DNA from: Clusia tigrina
Taxonomy: Eukaryota; Arthropoda; Insecta; Diptera; Clusiidae
Length of the DNA: 64,000 bases
Direction: 5' to 3'
NCBI GenBank assembly: GCA_920105625.2
Contig: OV050030.1
Span: forward strand, 236,375,889-236,439,888
The position numbers and the translations under genes are program-made. The notes under the pieces are model-generated. The model was not told the DNA's origin and did no database searches. It saw only the letters and a list, made by a program, of their open reading frames with translations. Shown here piece by piece: positions 37,345 through 49,510 of this stretch (its first letter is position 1; the number at the start of each line of letters is the position of its first letter).

Positions 37345-40300
37345 CAAGGTTTTATGACGCTCCAGTAAAAAGTTACAACATTTGTATGTTGCAAACTTTA
37401 ATAGGTGTGAGACGTACCTTATAGAAGTTAGGGCCATTTGAAGTTTTATCAGTGTTTGATTTGGGACTCAAGGGTAGAATAGCTTTGAGCGATAGATTAA
37501 ATTGACAAGAGGCTCGAGTACTTTATTGTTACAAAATTTCTAGGTTTTATGACGCTCCAGTAAAAAGTTACAAGCATTTGTATGTTGCAAACTTTGATAG
37601 GTGTAGGATGTACCGTATAGAAGTTAGGGCCATTTGAAGTTTTATCAGTGTTTGATTTGGGACTCAAGGGTAGCAAAGCTTTGAGCGATAGATTAAATTG
37701 ACAAGAGGCTCGAGTACTTTATTGTTACAAAATTTCAAGGTTTTATGACGCTCCAGTAAAAAGTTACAAGCATTTGTATGTTGCAAACTTTGATAGGTGT
37801 AGGATGTACCGTATAGAAGTTAGGGCCATTTGAAGTTTTATCAGTGTTTGATTTGGGACTCAAGGGTAGCAAAGTTTTGAGCGATAGCTTAATTTGACAA
37901 GAGGCTCGAGTACTTTATTGTTACAAAATTTTAAGGTTTTATGACGCTCCAGTAAAAAGTTACAAGCATTTGTATGTTGCAAACTTTGATAGGTGTAGGA
38001 TGCACTGTATAGAAGTTAGGGCCATTTGAAGTTTTATCAGTGTTTGATTTGGGACTCAAGGGTAGCATAGCTTTCAGCGATAGCTTAAATTGACAAGAGG
38101 CTCGAATAATTTATTGTTACAAAATTTCAAGGTTTTATGACGCTCCAGTAAAAAGTTACAAGCATTTGTATGTTGCAAACTTTGATAGGTGTAGGATGCA
38201 CTGTATAGAAGTTAGGGCCATTTGAAGTTTTATCAGTGTTTGATTTGGGACTCAAGGGTAGCATAGCTTTGAGCGATAGCTTAAATTGACAAGAGGCTCG
38301 AATAATTTATTGTTACAAAATTTCAAGGTTTTATGACGCTCCAGTAAAAAGTTACAAGCATTTGTATGTTGCAAACTTTGATAGGTGTAGGACGTACCGT
38401 ATAGAAGTTAGGGCCATTTGAAGTTTTATCAGGGTTTGATTTGGGACTTAAGGGTAGCATAGCTTTGAGCGACAGCTAAAATTGACAAGAGGCTCGATTA
38501 CTTTATTGTTACAAAATTTCAAGGTTTTATGACGCTTCAGTAAAAAGTTACAACATTTGTATGTTGCAAACTTTGATAGGTGTAAGACGTACCTTATAGA
38601 AGTTAGGGCCATTTGAAGTTTTATCAGTGTTTGATTTGGGACTCAAGGGTAGCATAGCTTTGAGCGATAGATTAAACTGACAAGAGGCTCGAGTACTTTA
38701 TTGTTACAAAATTTCTAGGTTTTATGACGCTCCAGTAAAAAGTTACAAGCATTTGTATGTTGCAAACTTTGATAGGTGTAGGACGTACCGTATAGAAGTT
38801 AGGGCCATTTGAAGTTTTATCAGTATTTGATTTGGGACTCAAGGGTAGCATAGCTTTGAGCGATAGCTTAAATTGAGAAGAGGCTCGAGTACTTTATTTT
38901 TACAAAATTTCATTGTTTTATGACGCTCCAGTAAAAAGTTACAACATTTGTATGTTGCAAACTTTGATAGGTGTAAGACGTACCTTATAGAAGTTAGGGC
39001 CATTTGAAGTTTTATCAGTGTTTGATTTGGGACTCAAGGGTAGCATAGCTTTGAGCGATAGCTTAAATTGAGAAGAGGCTCGAGTACTTTATTTTTACAA
39101 AATTTCAATGTTTTATGACGCTCCAGTAAAAAGTTACAACATTTGTATGTTGCAAACTTTGATAGGTGTAAGACGTACCTTATAGAAGTTAGGGCCATTT
39201 GAAGTTTTATCAGTGTTTGATTTGGGACTCAAGGGTAGCATAGCTTTGAGCGATAGATTAAACTGACAAGAGGCTCGAGTACTTTATTGTTACAAAATTT
39301 CAAGGTTTTATGACGCTCCAGTAAAAAGTTACAACATTTGTATGTTGCAAACTTTGATAGGTGTAAGACGTACCTTAAAGAAGTTAGGGCCATTTGAAGT
39401 TTTATCAGTGTTTGATTTGGGACTCAAGGGTAGCATAGCTTTGAGCGATAGCTTAAATTGAGAAGAGGCTCGAGTACTTTATTCTTACCAAATTTCAAGG
39501 TTTTATGACGCTCCAGTAAAAAGTTACAACATTTGTATGTTGCAAACTTTAATAGGTGTGAGACGTACCTTATAGAAATTAGGGCCATTTGAAGTTTTAT
39601 CAGTGTTTGATTTGGGACTCAAGGGTAGAATAGGTTTGAGCGATATATTAAATTGACAAGAGGCTCGAGTACTTTATTGTTACAAAATTTCTAGGTTTTA
39701 TGACGCTCCAGTAAAAAGTTACAAGCATTTGTATGTTGCAAACTTTGATAGGTGTAGGATGTACCGTATAGAAGTTAGGGCCATTTGAAGTTTTATCAGT
39801 GTTTGATTTGGGACTCAAGGGTAGCAAAGCTTTGAGCGATAGCTTAATTTGACAAGAGGCTCGAGTACTTTATTGTTACAAAATTTTAAGGTTTTATGAC
39901 GCTCCAGTAAAAAGTTACAAGCATTTGTATGTTGCAAACTTTGATAGGTGTAGGATGCACTGTATAGAAGTTAGGGCCATTTGAAGTTTTATCAGTGTTT
40001 GATTTGGGACTCAAGGGTAGCATAGCTTTGAGCGATAGCTTAAATTGACAAGAGGCTCGAATAATTTATTGTTACAAAATTTCAAGGTTTTATGACGCTC
40101 CAGTAAAAAGTTACAAGCATTTGTATGTTGCAAACTTTGATAGGTGTAGGATGCACTGTATAGAAGTTAGGGCCATTTGAAGTTTTATCAGTGTTTGATT
40201 TGGGATTCAAGGGTAGCTTTGAGCGATAGCTTAAATTGACAAGAGGCTCGAATAATTTATTGTTACAAAATTTCAAGGTTTTATGACGCTCCAGTAAAAA

Positions 40301-40771
40301 GTTACAAGCATTTGTATGTTGCAAACTTTGATAGGTGTAGGACGTAGCGTATATAAGTTAGGGCCATTTGAAGTTTTATCAGTGCTTGATTTGGGACTCA
40401 AGGGTAGCATAGCTTTGAGCGATAGCTTAAATTGACAAGAGGCTCGAGTACTTTATTGTTACAAAATTTCAAGGTTTTATGACGGTCCATTAAAAAGCTA
40501 CAAGCATTTGAATGTTGCAAACTTTGATAGGTGTAGGACGTACCGTATAAAAGTTAGGGCCATTTGAAGTTTATCAGTGTTTGATTTGGGATACAAGGGT
40601 AGCATAGCTTTCAGCGATAACTTAAATTGACAAGAGGCTCGAGTACTTTATTGTTACAAAATTTCAAGGTTTTATGACGCTCCAGTAAAAAGTTACAAGC
40701 ATTTGTATGTTGCAAACTTTGATAGGTGTAGGACGTACCGTATAGAAGTTAGGGCCATTTGAAGTTTTATC
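37345..40771 (+). repeat. Large segmental repeat, copy 2 (partial, about 3.4 kb)
   Basis: Matches copy 1 from about 30121 at an offset of 7,224, then 7,029 after the loss of one B monomer (the one with agcatcgctttg at 31428 in copy 1). The match stops near 40771: copy 1 continues as A (tatcagggtttg) while this copy switches to cagtgtttg with cgaataattt. The private mark is aataggtttgagc near 39630. Confidence 0.82.
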
Positions 40772-41486
40772 AGTGTTTGATTTGGGACTCAAGGGTAGCA
40801 TAGCTTTGAGCGATAGCTTAAATTGACAAGAGGCTCGAATAATTTATTGTTACAAAATTTCAAGGTTTTATGACGCTCCAGTAAAAAGTTACAAGCATTT
40901 GTATGTTGCAAACTTTGATAGGTGTAGGACGTACCGTATAGAAGTTAGGGCCATTTGAAGTTTTATCAGGGTTTGATTTGGGACTTAAGGGTAGCATAGC
41001 TTTGAGCGACAGCTAAAATTGACAAGAGGCTCGATTACTTTATTGTTACAAAATTTCAAGGTTTTATGAAGCTTCAGTAAAAAGTTACAACATTTGTATG
41101 TTGCAAACTTTGATAGGTGTAGGACGTACCGTATAAAAGTTAGGGCCATTTGAAGTTTATCAGTGTTTGATTTGGGATACAAGGGTAGCATAGCTTTCAG
41201 CGATAACTTAAATTGACAAGAGGCTCGAGTACTTTATTGTTACAAAATTTCAAGGTTTTATGACGCTCCAGTAAAAAGTTACAAGCATTTGTATGTTGCA
41301 AACTTTGATAGGTGTAGGACGTACCGTATAGAAGTTAGGGCCATTTGAAGTTTTATCAGTGTTTGATTTGGGACTCAAGGGTAGCATAGCTTTGAGCGAT
41401 AGCTTAAATTGACAAGAGGCTCGAATAATTTATTGTTACAAAATTTCAAGGTTTTATGACGCTCCAGTAAAAAGTTACAAGCATTT
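40693..41486 (+). repeat. 3-monomer tandem duplication (586 bp)
   Basis: The series A/E hybrid, A, A/G hybrid begins near 40693 and starts again near 41279; ggacgtaccg recurs at 40731 and 41317, 586 bp apart. The A unit here has tgaagcttcag (near 41069), which makes an extra AAGCTT outside type D. This small duplication lies between copies 2 and 3 of the large repeat, where the 8-mer order is broken. Confidence 0.8.
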
Positions 41487-44400
41487 GTATGTTGCAAACT
41501 TTGATAGGTGTAGGACGTACCGTATAGAAGTTAGGGCCATTTGAAGTTTTATCAGGGTTTGATTTGGGACTTAAGGGTAGCATAGCTTTGAGCGACAGCT
41601 AAAATTGACAAGAGGCTCGATTACTTTATTGTTACAAAATTTCAAGGTTTTATGACGCTTCAGTAAAAAGTTACAACATTTGTATGTTGCAAACTTTGAT
41701 AGGTGTAAGACGTACCTTATAGAAGTTAGGGCCATTTGAAGTTTTATCAGTGTTTGATTTGGGACTCAAGGGTAGCATCGCTTTGAGCGATAGCTTAAAT
41801 TGAGAAGAGGCTCGAGTACTTTATTTTTACAAAATTTCAAGGTTTTATGACGCTCCAGTAAAAAGTTACAACATTTGTATGTTGCAAATTTTGATAGGTG
41901 TAAGACGTACCTTATAGAAGTTAGGGCCATTTGAAGTTTTATCAGTGTTTGATTTGGGACTCAAGGGTAGCATAGCTTTGAGCGATAGATTAAACTGACA
42001 AGAGGCTCGAGTACTTTATTGTTACAAAATTTCTAGGTTTTATGACGCTCCAGTAAAAAGTTACAAGCATTTGTATGTTGCAAACTTTGATAGGTGTAGG
42101 ACGTACCGTATAGAAGTTAGGGCCATTTGAAGTTTTATCAGTATTTGATTTGGGACTCAAGGGTAGCATAGCTTTGAGCGATAGCTTAAATTGAGAAGAG
42201 GCTCGAGTACTTTATTTTTACAAAATTTCATTGTTTTATGACGCTCCAGTAAAAAGTTACAACATTTGTATGTTGCAAACTTTGATAGGTGTAAGACGTA
42301 CCTTATAGAAGTTAGGGCCATTTGAAGTTTTATCAGTGTTTGATTTGGGACTCAAGGGTAGCATAGCTTTGAGCGATAGCTTAAATTGAGAAGAGGCTCG
42401 AGTACTTTATTTTTACAAAATTTCAATGTTTTATGACGCTCCAGTAAAAAGTTACAACATTTGTATGTTGCAAACTTTGATAGGTGTAAGACGTACCTTA
42501 TAGAAGTTAGGGCCATTTGAAGTTTTATCAGTGTTTGATTTGGGACTCAAGGGTAGCATAGCTTTGAGCGATAGATTAAACTGACAAGAGGCTCGAGTAC
42601 TTTATTGTTACAAAATTTCAAGGTTTTATGACGCTCCAGTAAAAAGTTACAACATTTGTATGTTGCAAACTTTGATAGGTGTAAGACGTACCTTAAAGAA
42701 GTTAGGGCCATTTGAAGTTTTATCAGTGTTTGATTTGGGACTCAAGGGTAGCATAGCTTTGAGCGATAGCTCAAATTGAGAAGAGGCTCGAGTACTTTAT
42801 TCTTACCAAATTTCAAGGTTTTATGACGCTCCAGTAAAAAGTTACAACATTTGTATGTTGCAAACTTTAATAGGTGTGAGACGTACCTTATAGAAATTAG
42901 GGCCATTTGAAGTTTTATCAGTGTTTGATTTGGGACTCAAGGGTAGAATAGCTTTGAGCGATATATTAAATTGACAAGAGGCTCGAGTACTTTATTGTTA
43001 CAAAATTTCTAGGTTTTATGACGCTCCAGTAAAAAGTTACTAGCATTTGTATGTTGCAAACTTTGATAGGTGTAGGATGTACCGTATAGAAGTTAGGGCC
43101 ATTTGAAGTTTTATCAGTGTTTGATTTGGGACTCAAGGGTAGCAAAGCTTTGAGCGATAGCTTAATTTGACAAGAGGCTCGAGTACTTTATTGTTACAAA
43201 ATTTTAAGGTTTTATGACGCTCCAGTAAAAAGTTACAAGCATTTGTATGTTGCAAACTTTGATAGGTGTAGGATGCACTGTATAGAAGTTAGGGCCATTT
43301 GAAGTTTTATCAGTGTTTGATTTGGGACTCAAGGGTAGCATAGCTTTGAGCGATAGCTTAAATTGACAAGAGGCTCGAATAATTTATTGTTACAAAATTT
43401 CAAGGTTTTATGACGCTCCAGTAAAAAGTTACAAGCATTTGTATGTTGCAAACTTTGATAGGTGTAGGATGAACTGTATAGAAGTTAGGGCCATTTGAAG
43501 TTTTATCAGTGTTTGATTTGGGATTCAAGGGTAGCTTTGAGCGATAGCTTAAATTGACAAGAGGCTCGAATAATTTATTGTTACAAAATTTCAAGGTTTT
43601 ATGACGCTCCAGTAAAAAGTTACAAGCATTTGTATGTTGCAAACTTTGATAGGTGTAGGACGTAGCGTATATAAGTTAGGGCCATTTGAAGTTTTATCAG
43701 TGCTTGATTTGGGACTCAAGGGTAGCATAGCTTTGAGCGATAGCTTAAATTGACAAGAGGCTCGAGTACTTTATTGTTACAAAATTTCAAGGTTTTATGA
43801 CGGTCCATTAAAAAGCTACAAGCATTTGAATGTTGCAAACTTTGATAGGTGTAGGACGTACCGTATAAAAGTTAGGGCCATTTGAAGTTTATCAGTGTTT
43901 GATTTGGGATACAAGGGTAGCATAGCTTTCAGCGATAACTTAAATTGACAAGAGGCTCGAGTACTTTATTGTTACAAAATTTCAAGGTTTTATGACGCTC
44001 CAGTAAAAAGTTACAAGCATTTGTATGTTGCAAACTTTGATAGGTGTAGGACGTACCGTATAGAAGTTAGGGCCATTTGAAGTTTTATCAGGGTTTGATT
44101 TGGGACTTAAGGGTAGCATAGCTTTGAGCGACAGCTAAAATTGACAAGAGGCTCGATTACTTTATTGTTACAAAATTTCAAGGTTTTATGACGCTTCAGT
44201 AAAAAGTTACAACATTTGTATGTTGCAAACTTTGATAGGTGTAAGACGTACCTTATAGAAGTTAGGGCCATTTGAAGTTTTATCAGTGTTTGATTTGGGA
44301 CTCAAGGGTAGCATAGCTTTGAGCGATAGCTTAAATTGAGAAGAGGCTCGAGTACTTTATTTTTACAAAATTTCAAGGTTTTATGACGCTCCAGTAAAAA

Positions 44401-47400
44401 GTTACAACATTTGTATGTTGCAAACTTTGATAGGTGTAAGACGTACCTTATAGAAGTTAGGGCCATTTGAAGTTTTATCAGTGTTTGATTTGGGACTTAA
44501 GGGTAGCATAGCTTTGAGCGATATATTAAATTGACAAGAGGCTCGAGTACTTTATTGTTACAAAATTTCTAGGTTTTATGACGCTCCAGTAAAAAGTTAC
44601 AAGCATTTGTATGTTGCAAACTTTGATAGGTGTAGGATGTACCGTATAGAAGTTAGGGCCATTTGAAGTTTTATCAGTGTTTGATTTGGGACTCAAGGGT
44701 AGCAAAGCTTTGAGCGATAGCTTAATTTGACAAGAGGCTCGAGTACTTTATTGTTACAAAATTTTAAGGTTTTATGACGCTCCAGTAAAAAGTTACAAGC
44801 ATTTGTATGTTGCAAACTTTGATAGGTGTAGGATGCACTGTATAGAAGTTAGGGCCATTTGAAGTTTTATCAGTGTTTGATTTGGGACTCAAGGGTAGCA
44901 TAGCTTTGAGCGATAGCTTAAATTGACAAGAGGCTCGAATAATTTATTGTTACAAAATTTCAAGGTTTTATGACGCTCCAGTAAAAAGTTACAAGCATTT
45001 GTATGTTGCAAACTTTGATAGGTGTAGGATGCACTGTATAGAAGTTAGGGCCATTTGAAGTTTTATCAGTGTTTGATTTGGGATTCAAGGGTAGCTTTGA
45101 GCGATAGCTTAAATTGACAAGAGGCTCGAATAATTTATTGTTACAAAATTTCAAGGTTTTATGACGCTCCAGTAAAAAGTTACAAGCATTTGTATGTTGC
45201 AAACTTTGATAGGTGTAGGACGTAGCGTATATAAGTTAGGGCCATTTGAAGTTTTATCAGTGCTTGATTTGGGACTCAAGGGTAGCATAGCTTTGAGCGA
45301 TAGCTTAAATTGACAAGAGGCTCGAGTACTTTATTGTTACAAAATTTCAAGGTTTTATGACGCTCCATTAAAAAGCTACAAGCATTTGAATGTTGCAAAC
45401 TTTGATAGGTGTAGGACGTACCGTATAAAAGTTAGGGCCATTTGAAGTTTATCAGTGTTTGATTTGGGATACAAGGGTAGCATAGCTTTCAGCGATAACT
45501 TAAATTGACAAGAGGCTCGAGTACTTTATTGTTACAAAATTTCAAGGTTTTATGACGCTCCAGTAAAAAGTTACAAGCATTTGTATGTTGCAAACTTTGA
45601 TAGGTGTAGGACGTACCGTATAGAAGTTAGGGCCATTTGAAGTTTTATCAGGGTTTGATTTGGGACTTAAGGGTAGCATAGCTTTGAGCGACAGCTAAAA
45701 TTGACAAGAGGCTCGATTACTTTATTGTTACAAAATTTCAAGGTTTTATGACGCTTCAGTAAAAAGTTACAACATTTGTATGTTGCAAACTTTGATAGGT
45801 GTAAGACGTACCTTATAGAAGTTAGGGCCATTTGAAGTTTTATCAGTGTTTGATTTGGGACTCAAGGGTAGCATAGCTTTGAGCGATAGCTTAAATTGAG
45901 AAGAGGCTCGAGTACTTTATTTTTACAAAATTTCAAGGTTTTATGACGCTCCAGTAAAAAGTTACAACATATGTATGTTGCAAACATTGATAGGTGTAAG
46001 ACGTACCTTATAGAAGTTAGGGCCATTTGAAGTTTTATCAGTGTTTGATTTGGGACTTAAGGGTAGCATAGCTTTGAGCGATAGATTAAACTGACAAGAG
46101 GCTCGAGTACTTTATTGTTACAAAATTTCTAGGTTTTATGACGCTCCAGTAAAAAGTTACAAGCATTTGTATGTTGCAAACTTTGATAGGTGTAGGATGT
46201 ACCGTATAGAAGTTAGGGCCATTTGAAGTTTTATCAGGGTTTGATTTGGGACTTAAGGGTAGCGTAGCTTTGAGCGACAGCTAAAATTGACAAGAGGCTC
46301 GATTACTTTATTGTTACAAAATTTCAAGGTTTTATGACGCTTCAGTAAAAAGTTACAACATTTGTATGTTGCAAACTTTGATAGGTGTAAGACGTACCTT
46401 ATAGAAGTTAGGGCCATTTGAAGTTTTATCAGTGTTTGATTTGGGACTCAAGGGTAGCATAGCTTTGAGCGATAGCTTAAATTGAGAAGAGGCTCGAGTA
46501 CTTTATTTTTACAAAATTTCAAGGTTTTATGACGCTCCAGTAAAAAGTTACAACATTTGTATGTTGCAAACTTTAATAGGTGTAAGACGTACCTTATAGA
46601 AGTTAGGCCCATTTGAAGTTTTATCAGTGTTTGATTTGGGACTCAAGGGTAGCATAGCTTTGAGCGATAGCTTAAATTGAGAAGAGGCTCGAGTACTTTA
46701 TTTTTACAAAATTTCTAGGTTTTATGACGCTCCAGTAAAAAGTTACAACATTTGTATGTGGCAAACTTTAATAGGTGTGAGACGTACCTTATAGAAGTTA
46801 GGGCCATTTGAAGTTTTATCAGTGTTTGATTTGGGACTCAAGGGTAGAATAGCTTTGAGCGATAGATTAAATTGACAAGAGGCTCGAGTACTTTATTGTT
46901 ACAAAATTTCTAGGTTTTATGACGCTCCAGTAAAAAGCTACAAGCATTTGAATGTTGCAAACTTTGATAGGTGTAGGACGTACCGTATAAAAGTTAGGGC
47001 CATTTGAAGTTTATCAGTGTTTGATTTGGGATACAAGGGTAGCATAGCTTTCAGCGATAACTTAAATTGACAAGAGGCTCGAGTACTTTATTGTTACAAA
47101 ATTTCAAGGTTTTATGACGCTCCAGTAAAAAGTTACAAGCATTTGTATGTTGCAAACTTTGATAGGTGTAGGACGTACCGTATAAAAGTTAGGGCCATTT
47201 GAAGTTTTATCAGGGTTTGATTTGGGACTTAAGGGTAGCATAGCTTTGAGCGACAGCTAAAATTGACAAGAGGCTCGATTACTTTATTGTTACAAAATTT
47301 CAAGGTTTTATGACGCTTCAGTAAAAAGTTACAACATTTGTATGTTGCAAACTTTGATAGGTGTAAGACGTACCTTATAGAAGTTAGGGCCATTTGAAGT

Positions 47401-48440
47401 TTTATCAGTGTTTGATTTGGGACTCAAGGGTAGCATAGCTTTGAGCGATAGCTTAAATTGAGAAGAGGCTCGAGTACTTTATTTTTACAAAATTTCAATG
47501 TTTTATGACGCTCCAGTAAAAAGTTACAACATTTGTATGTTGCAAACTTTGATAGGTGTAAGACGTACCTTATAGAAGTTAGGGCCATTTGAAGTTTTAT
47601 CAGTGTTTGATTTGGGACTCAAGGGTAGCATAGCTTTGAGCGATAGATTAAACTGACAAGAGGCTCGAGTACTTTATTGTTACAAAATTTCTAGGTTTTA
47701 TGACGCTCCAGTAAAAAGTTACAAGCATTTGTATGTTGCAAACTTTGATAGGTGTAGGATGTACCGTATAGAAGTTAGGGCCATTTGAAGTTTTATCAGG
47801 GTTTGATTTGGGACTTAAGGGTAGCATAGCTTTGAGCGACAGCTAAAATTGACAAGAGGCTCGATTACTTTATTGTTACAAAATTTCAAGGTTTTATGAC
47901 GCTTCAGTAAAAAGTTACAACATTTGTATGTTGCAAACTTTGATAGGTGTAAGACGTACCTTATAGAAGTTAGGGCCATTTGAAGTTTTATCAGTGTTTG
48001 ATTTGGGACTCAAGGGTAGCATAGCTTTGAGCGATAGCTTAAATTGAGAAAAGGCTCGAGTACTTTATTTTTACAAAATTTCAAGGTTTTATGACGCTCC
48101 AGTAAAAAGTTACAACATTTGTATGTTGCAAACTTTAATAGGTGTGAGACGTACCTTATAGAAATTAGGGCCATTTGAAGTTTTATCAGTGTTTGATTTG
48201 GGACTCAAGGGTAGCAAAGCTTTGAGCGATAGCTTAATTTGACAAGAGGCTCGAGTACTTTATTGTTACAAAATTTTAAGGTTTTATGACGCTCCAGTAA
48301 AAATTTACAAGGATTTGTATGTTGCAAACTTTGATAGGTGTAGGATGCACTGTATAGAAATTAGGGCCATTTGAAGTTTTATCAGTGTTTGATTTGGGAC
48401 TCAAGGGTAGCATAGCTTTGAGCGATAGCTTAAATTGACA
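41327..48440 (+). repeat. Large segmental repeat, copy 3 (about 7.1 kb)
   Basis: Matches copy 1 from about 30980 at offset 10,347 (agcatcgctttg at 41775, tttcattg near 42228). After one added monomer near 46560 the offset becomes 10,542, and after three more (A-B-C, near 47130-47720) it is 11,128, where aaaaatttacaaggattt recurs at 48299. It keeps the B monomer that copy 2 lost, so copy 3 cannot derive from copy 2 as it now stands. Confidence 0.83.
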
Positions 48441-49510
48441 AGAGGCTCGAATAATTTATTGTTACAAAATTTCAAGGTTTTATGACGCTCCAGTAAAAAG
48501 TTACAAGCATTTGAATGTTGCAAACTTTGATAGGTGTAGGACGTACCGTATAAAAGTTAGGGCCATTTGAAGTTTTATCAGTGCTTGATTTGGGACTCAA
48601 GGGTAGCATAGCTTTGAGCGATAGCTTAAATTGACAAGAGGCTCGAGTACTTTATTGTTACAAAATTTCAAGGTTTTATGACGCTCCAGTAAAAAGCTAC
48701 AAGCACTTGTGTGTTGCAAACTTTGATGGGTGTAGGGCGTACCGTATAGAAGTTAAGGCCATTTGTAGTTTTATCAGTGTTTGATTTTGGACTCAAGGGT
48801 AGCATAGCTTTGAGCGATAGCTTAAATTGACAAGAAGCTCGAGTACTTTATTGTTACAAAATTTCAAGGTTTTATGATGCTACAGTAAAAAGTTACAAAC
48901 ATTTGTATGTTGCAAGCATTTGTATGTTGCAAACTTTGATAGGTGTAGGACGTACCGTATAGAAGTTAGGGCCATTTGAAGTTTTATCAGTGTTTGACTA
49001 GGGACTCAAGGGTAGCATAGCTTTGAGCGATAGCTTAAATTGACAAGAGGCTCGAGTTCTTTATTGATACAAAATTTCAAGGTTTTATGACGCTCTATTA
49101 AAAAGTTACAAGCATATGTATGTTGCAAACTTTGATAGGTATAGGACGTACCGTATAGAAGTTAGGGCCATTTGAAGTTTTATCAGCGGTTGATTTGGGA
49201 CTCAAGGGTAGCATAGCTTGGAGCGATAGCTTAAATTGACAAGATGCTCGAGTACTTTATTTTTACAAAATTTCAAGGTTTTATGACGCTCCAGTAAAAA
49301 GTTACAAGCATTTGTATGTTGCAAACTTTGATAGGTGTAGGACGTACCATAGAGAAGTTAGGGCCATTTGAAGTTTTATCAGTGTTTGATTTGGGACTCA
49401 AGGGTGGCACAGCTTGGAGCGATAGCTTAAATTGACAAGAGGCTCGAGTTCTTTATTGTTACAAAATTGAACGGTTTTATGACGCTCCAGTAAAAAGTTA
49501 CAAGCATTTG
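47341..49510 (+). repeat. 2,170-bp block, copy 1
   Basis: Eleven monomers: B, C, D/A, B, C'/D, E, G/F, N, P and two left-edge-like monomers. Marks recur 2,170 bp downstream: aagcacttgt at 48701/50871, and the 17-bp internal duplication at 48900/51070. The block joins the central HOR types to the N and P types of the right-hand side and to left-edge types, so it is a composite junction segment. Confidence 0.85.
48892..49104 (+). repeat. Monomer type P (17-bp internal duplication, 213 bp)
   Basis: The 17 bases catttgtatgttgcaag are present twice in tandem (48900-48916, then 48917-48933 ending in c), which lengthens the monomer to 213 bp. The following part has gtttgactaggga. The duplicated form occurs six times in the window (48900, 51070, 56164, 58138, 61878, 63071), all in the right-hand quarter. 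Confidence 0.93.
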
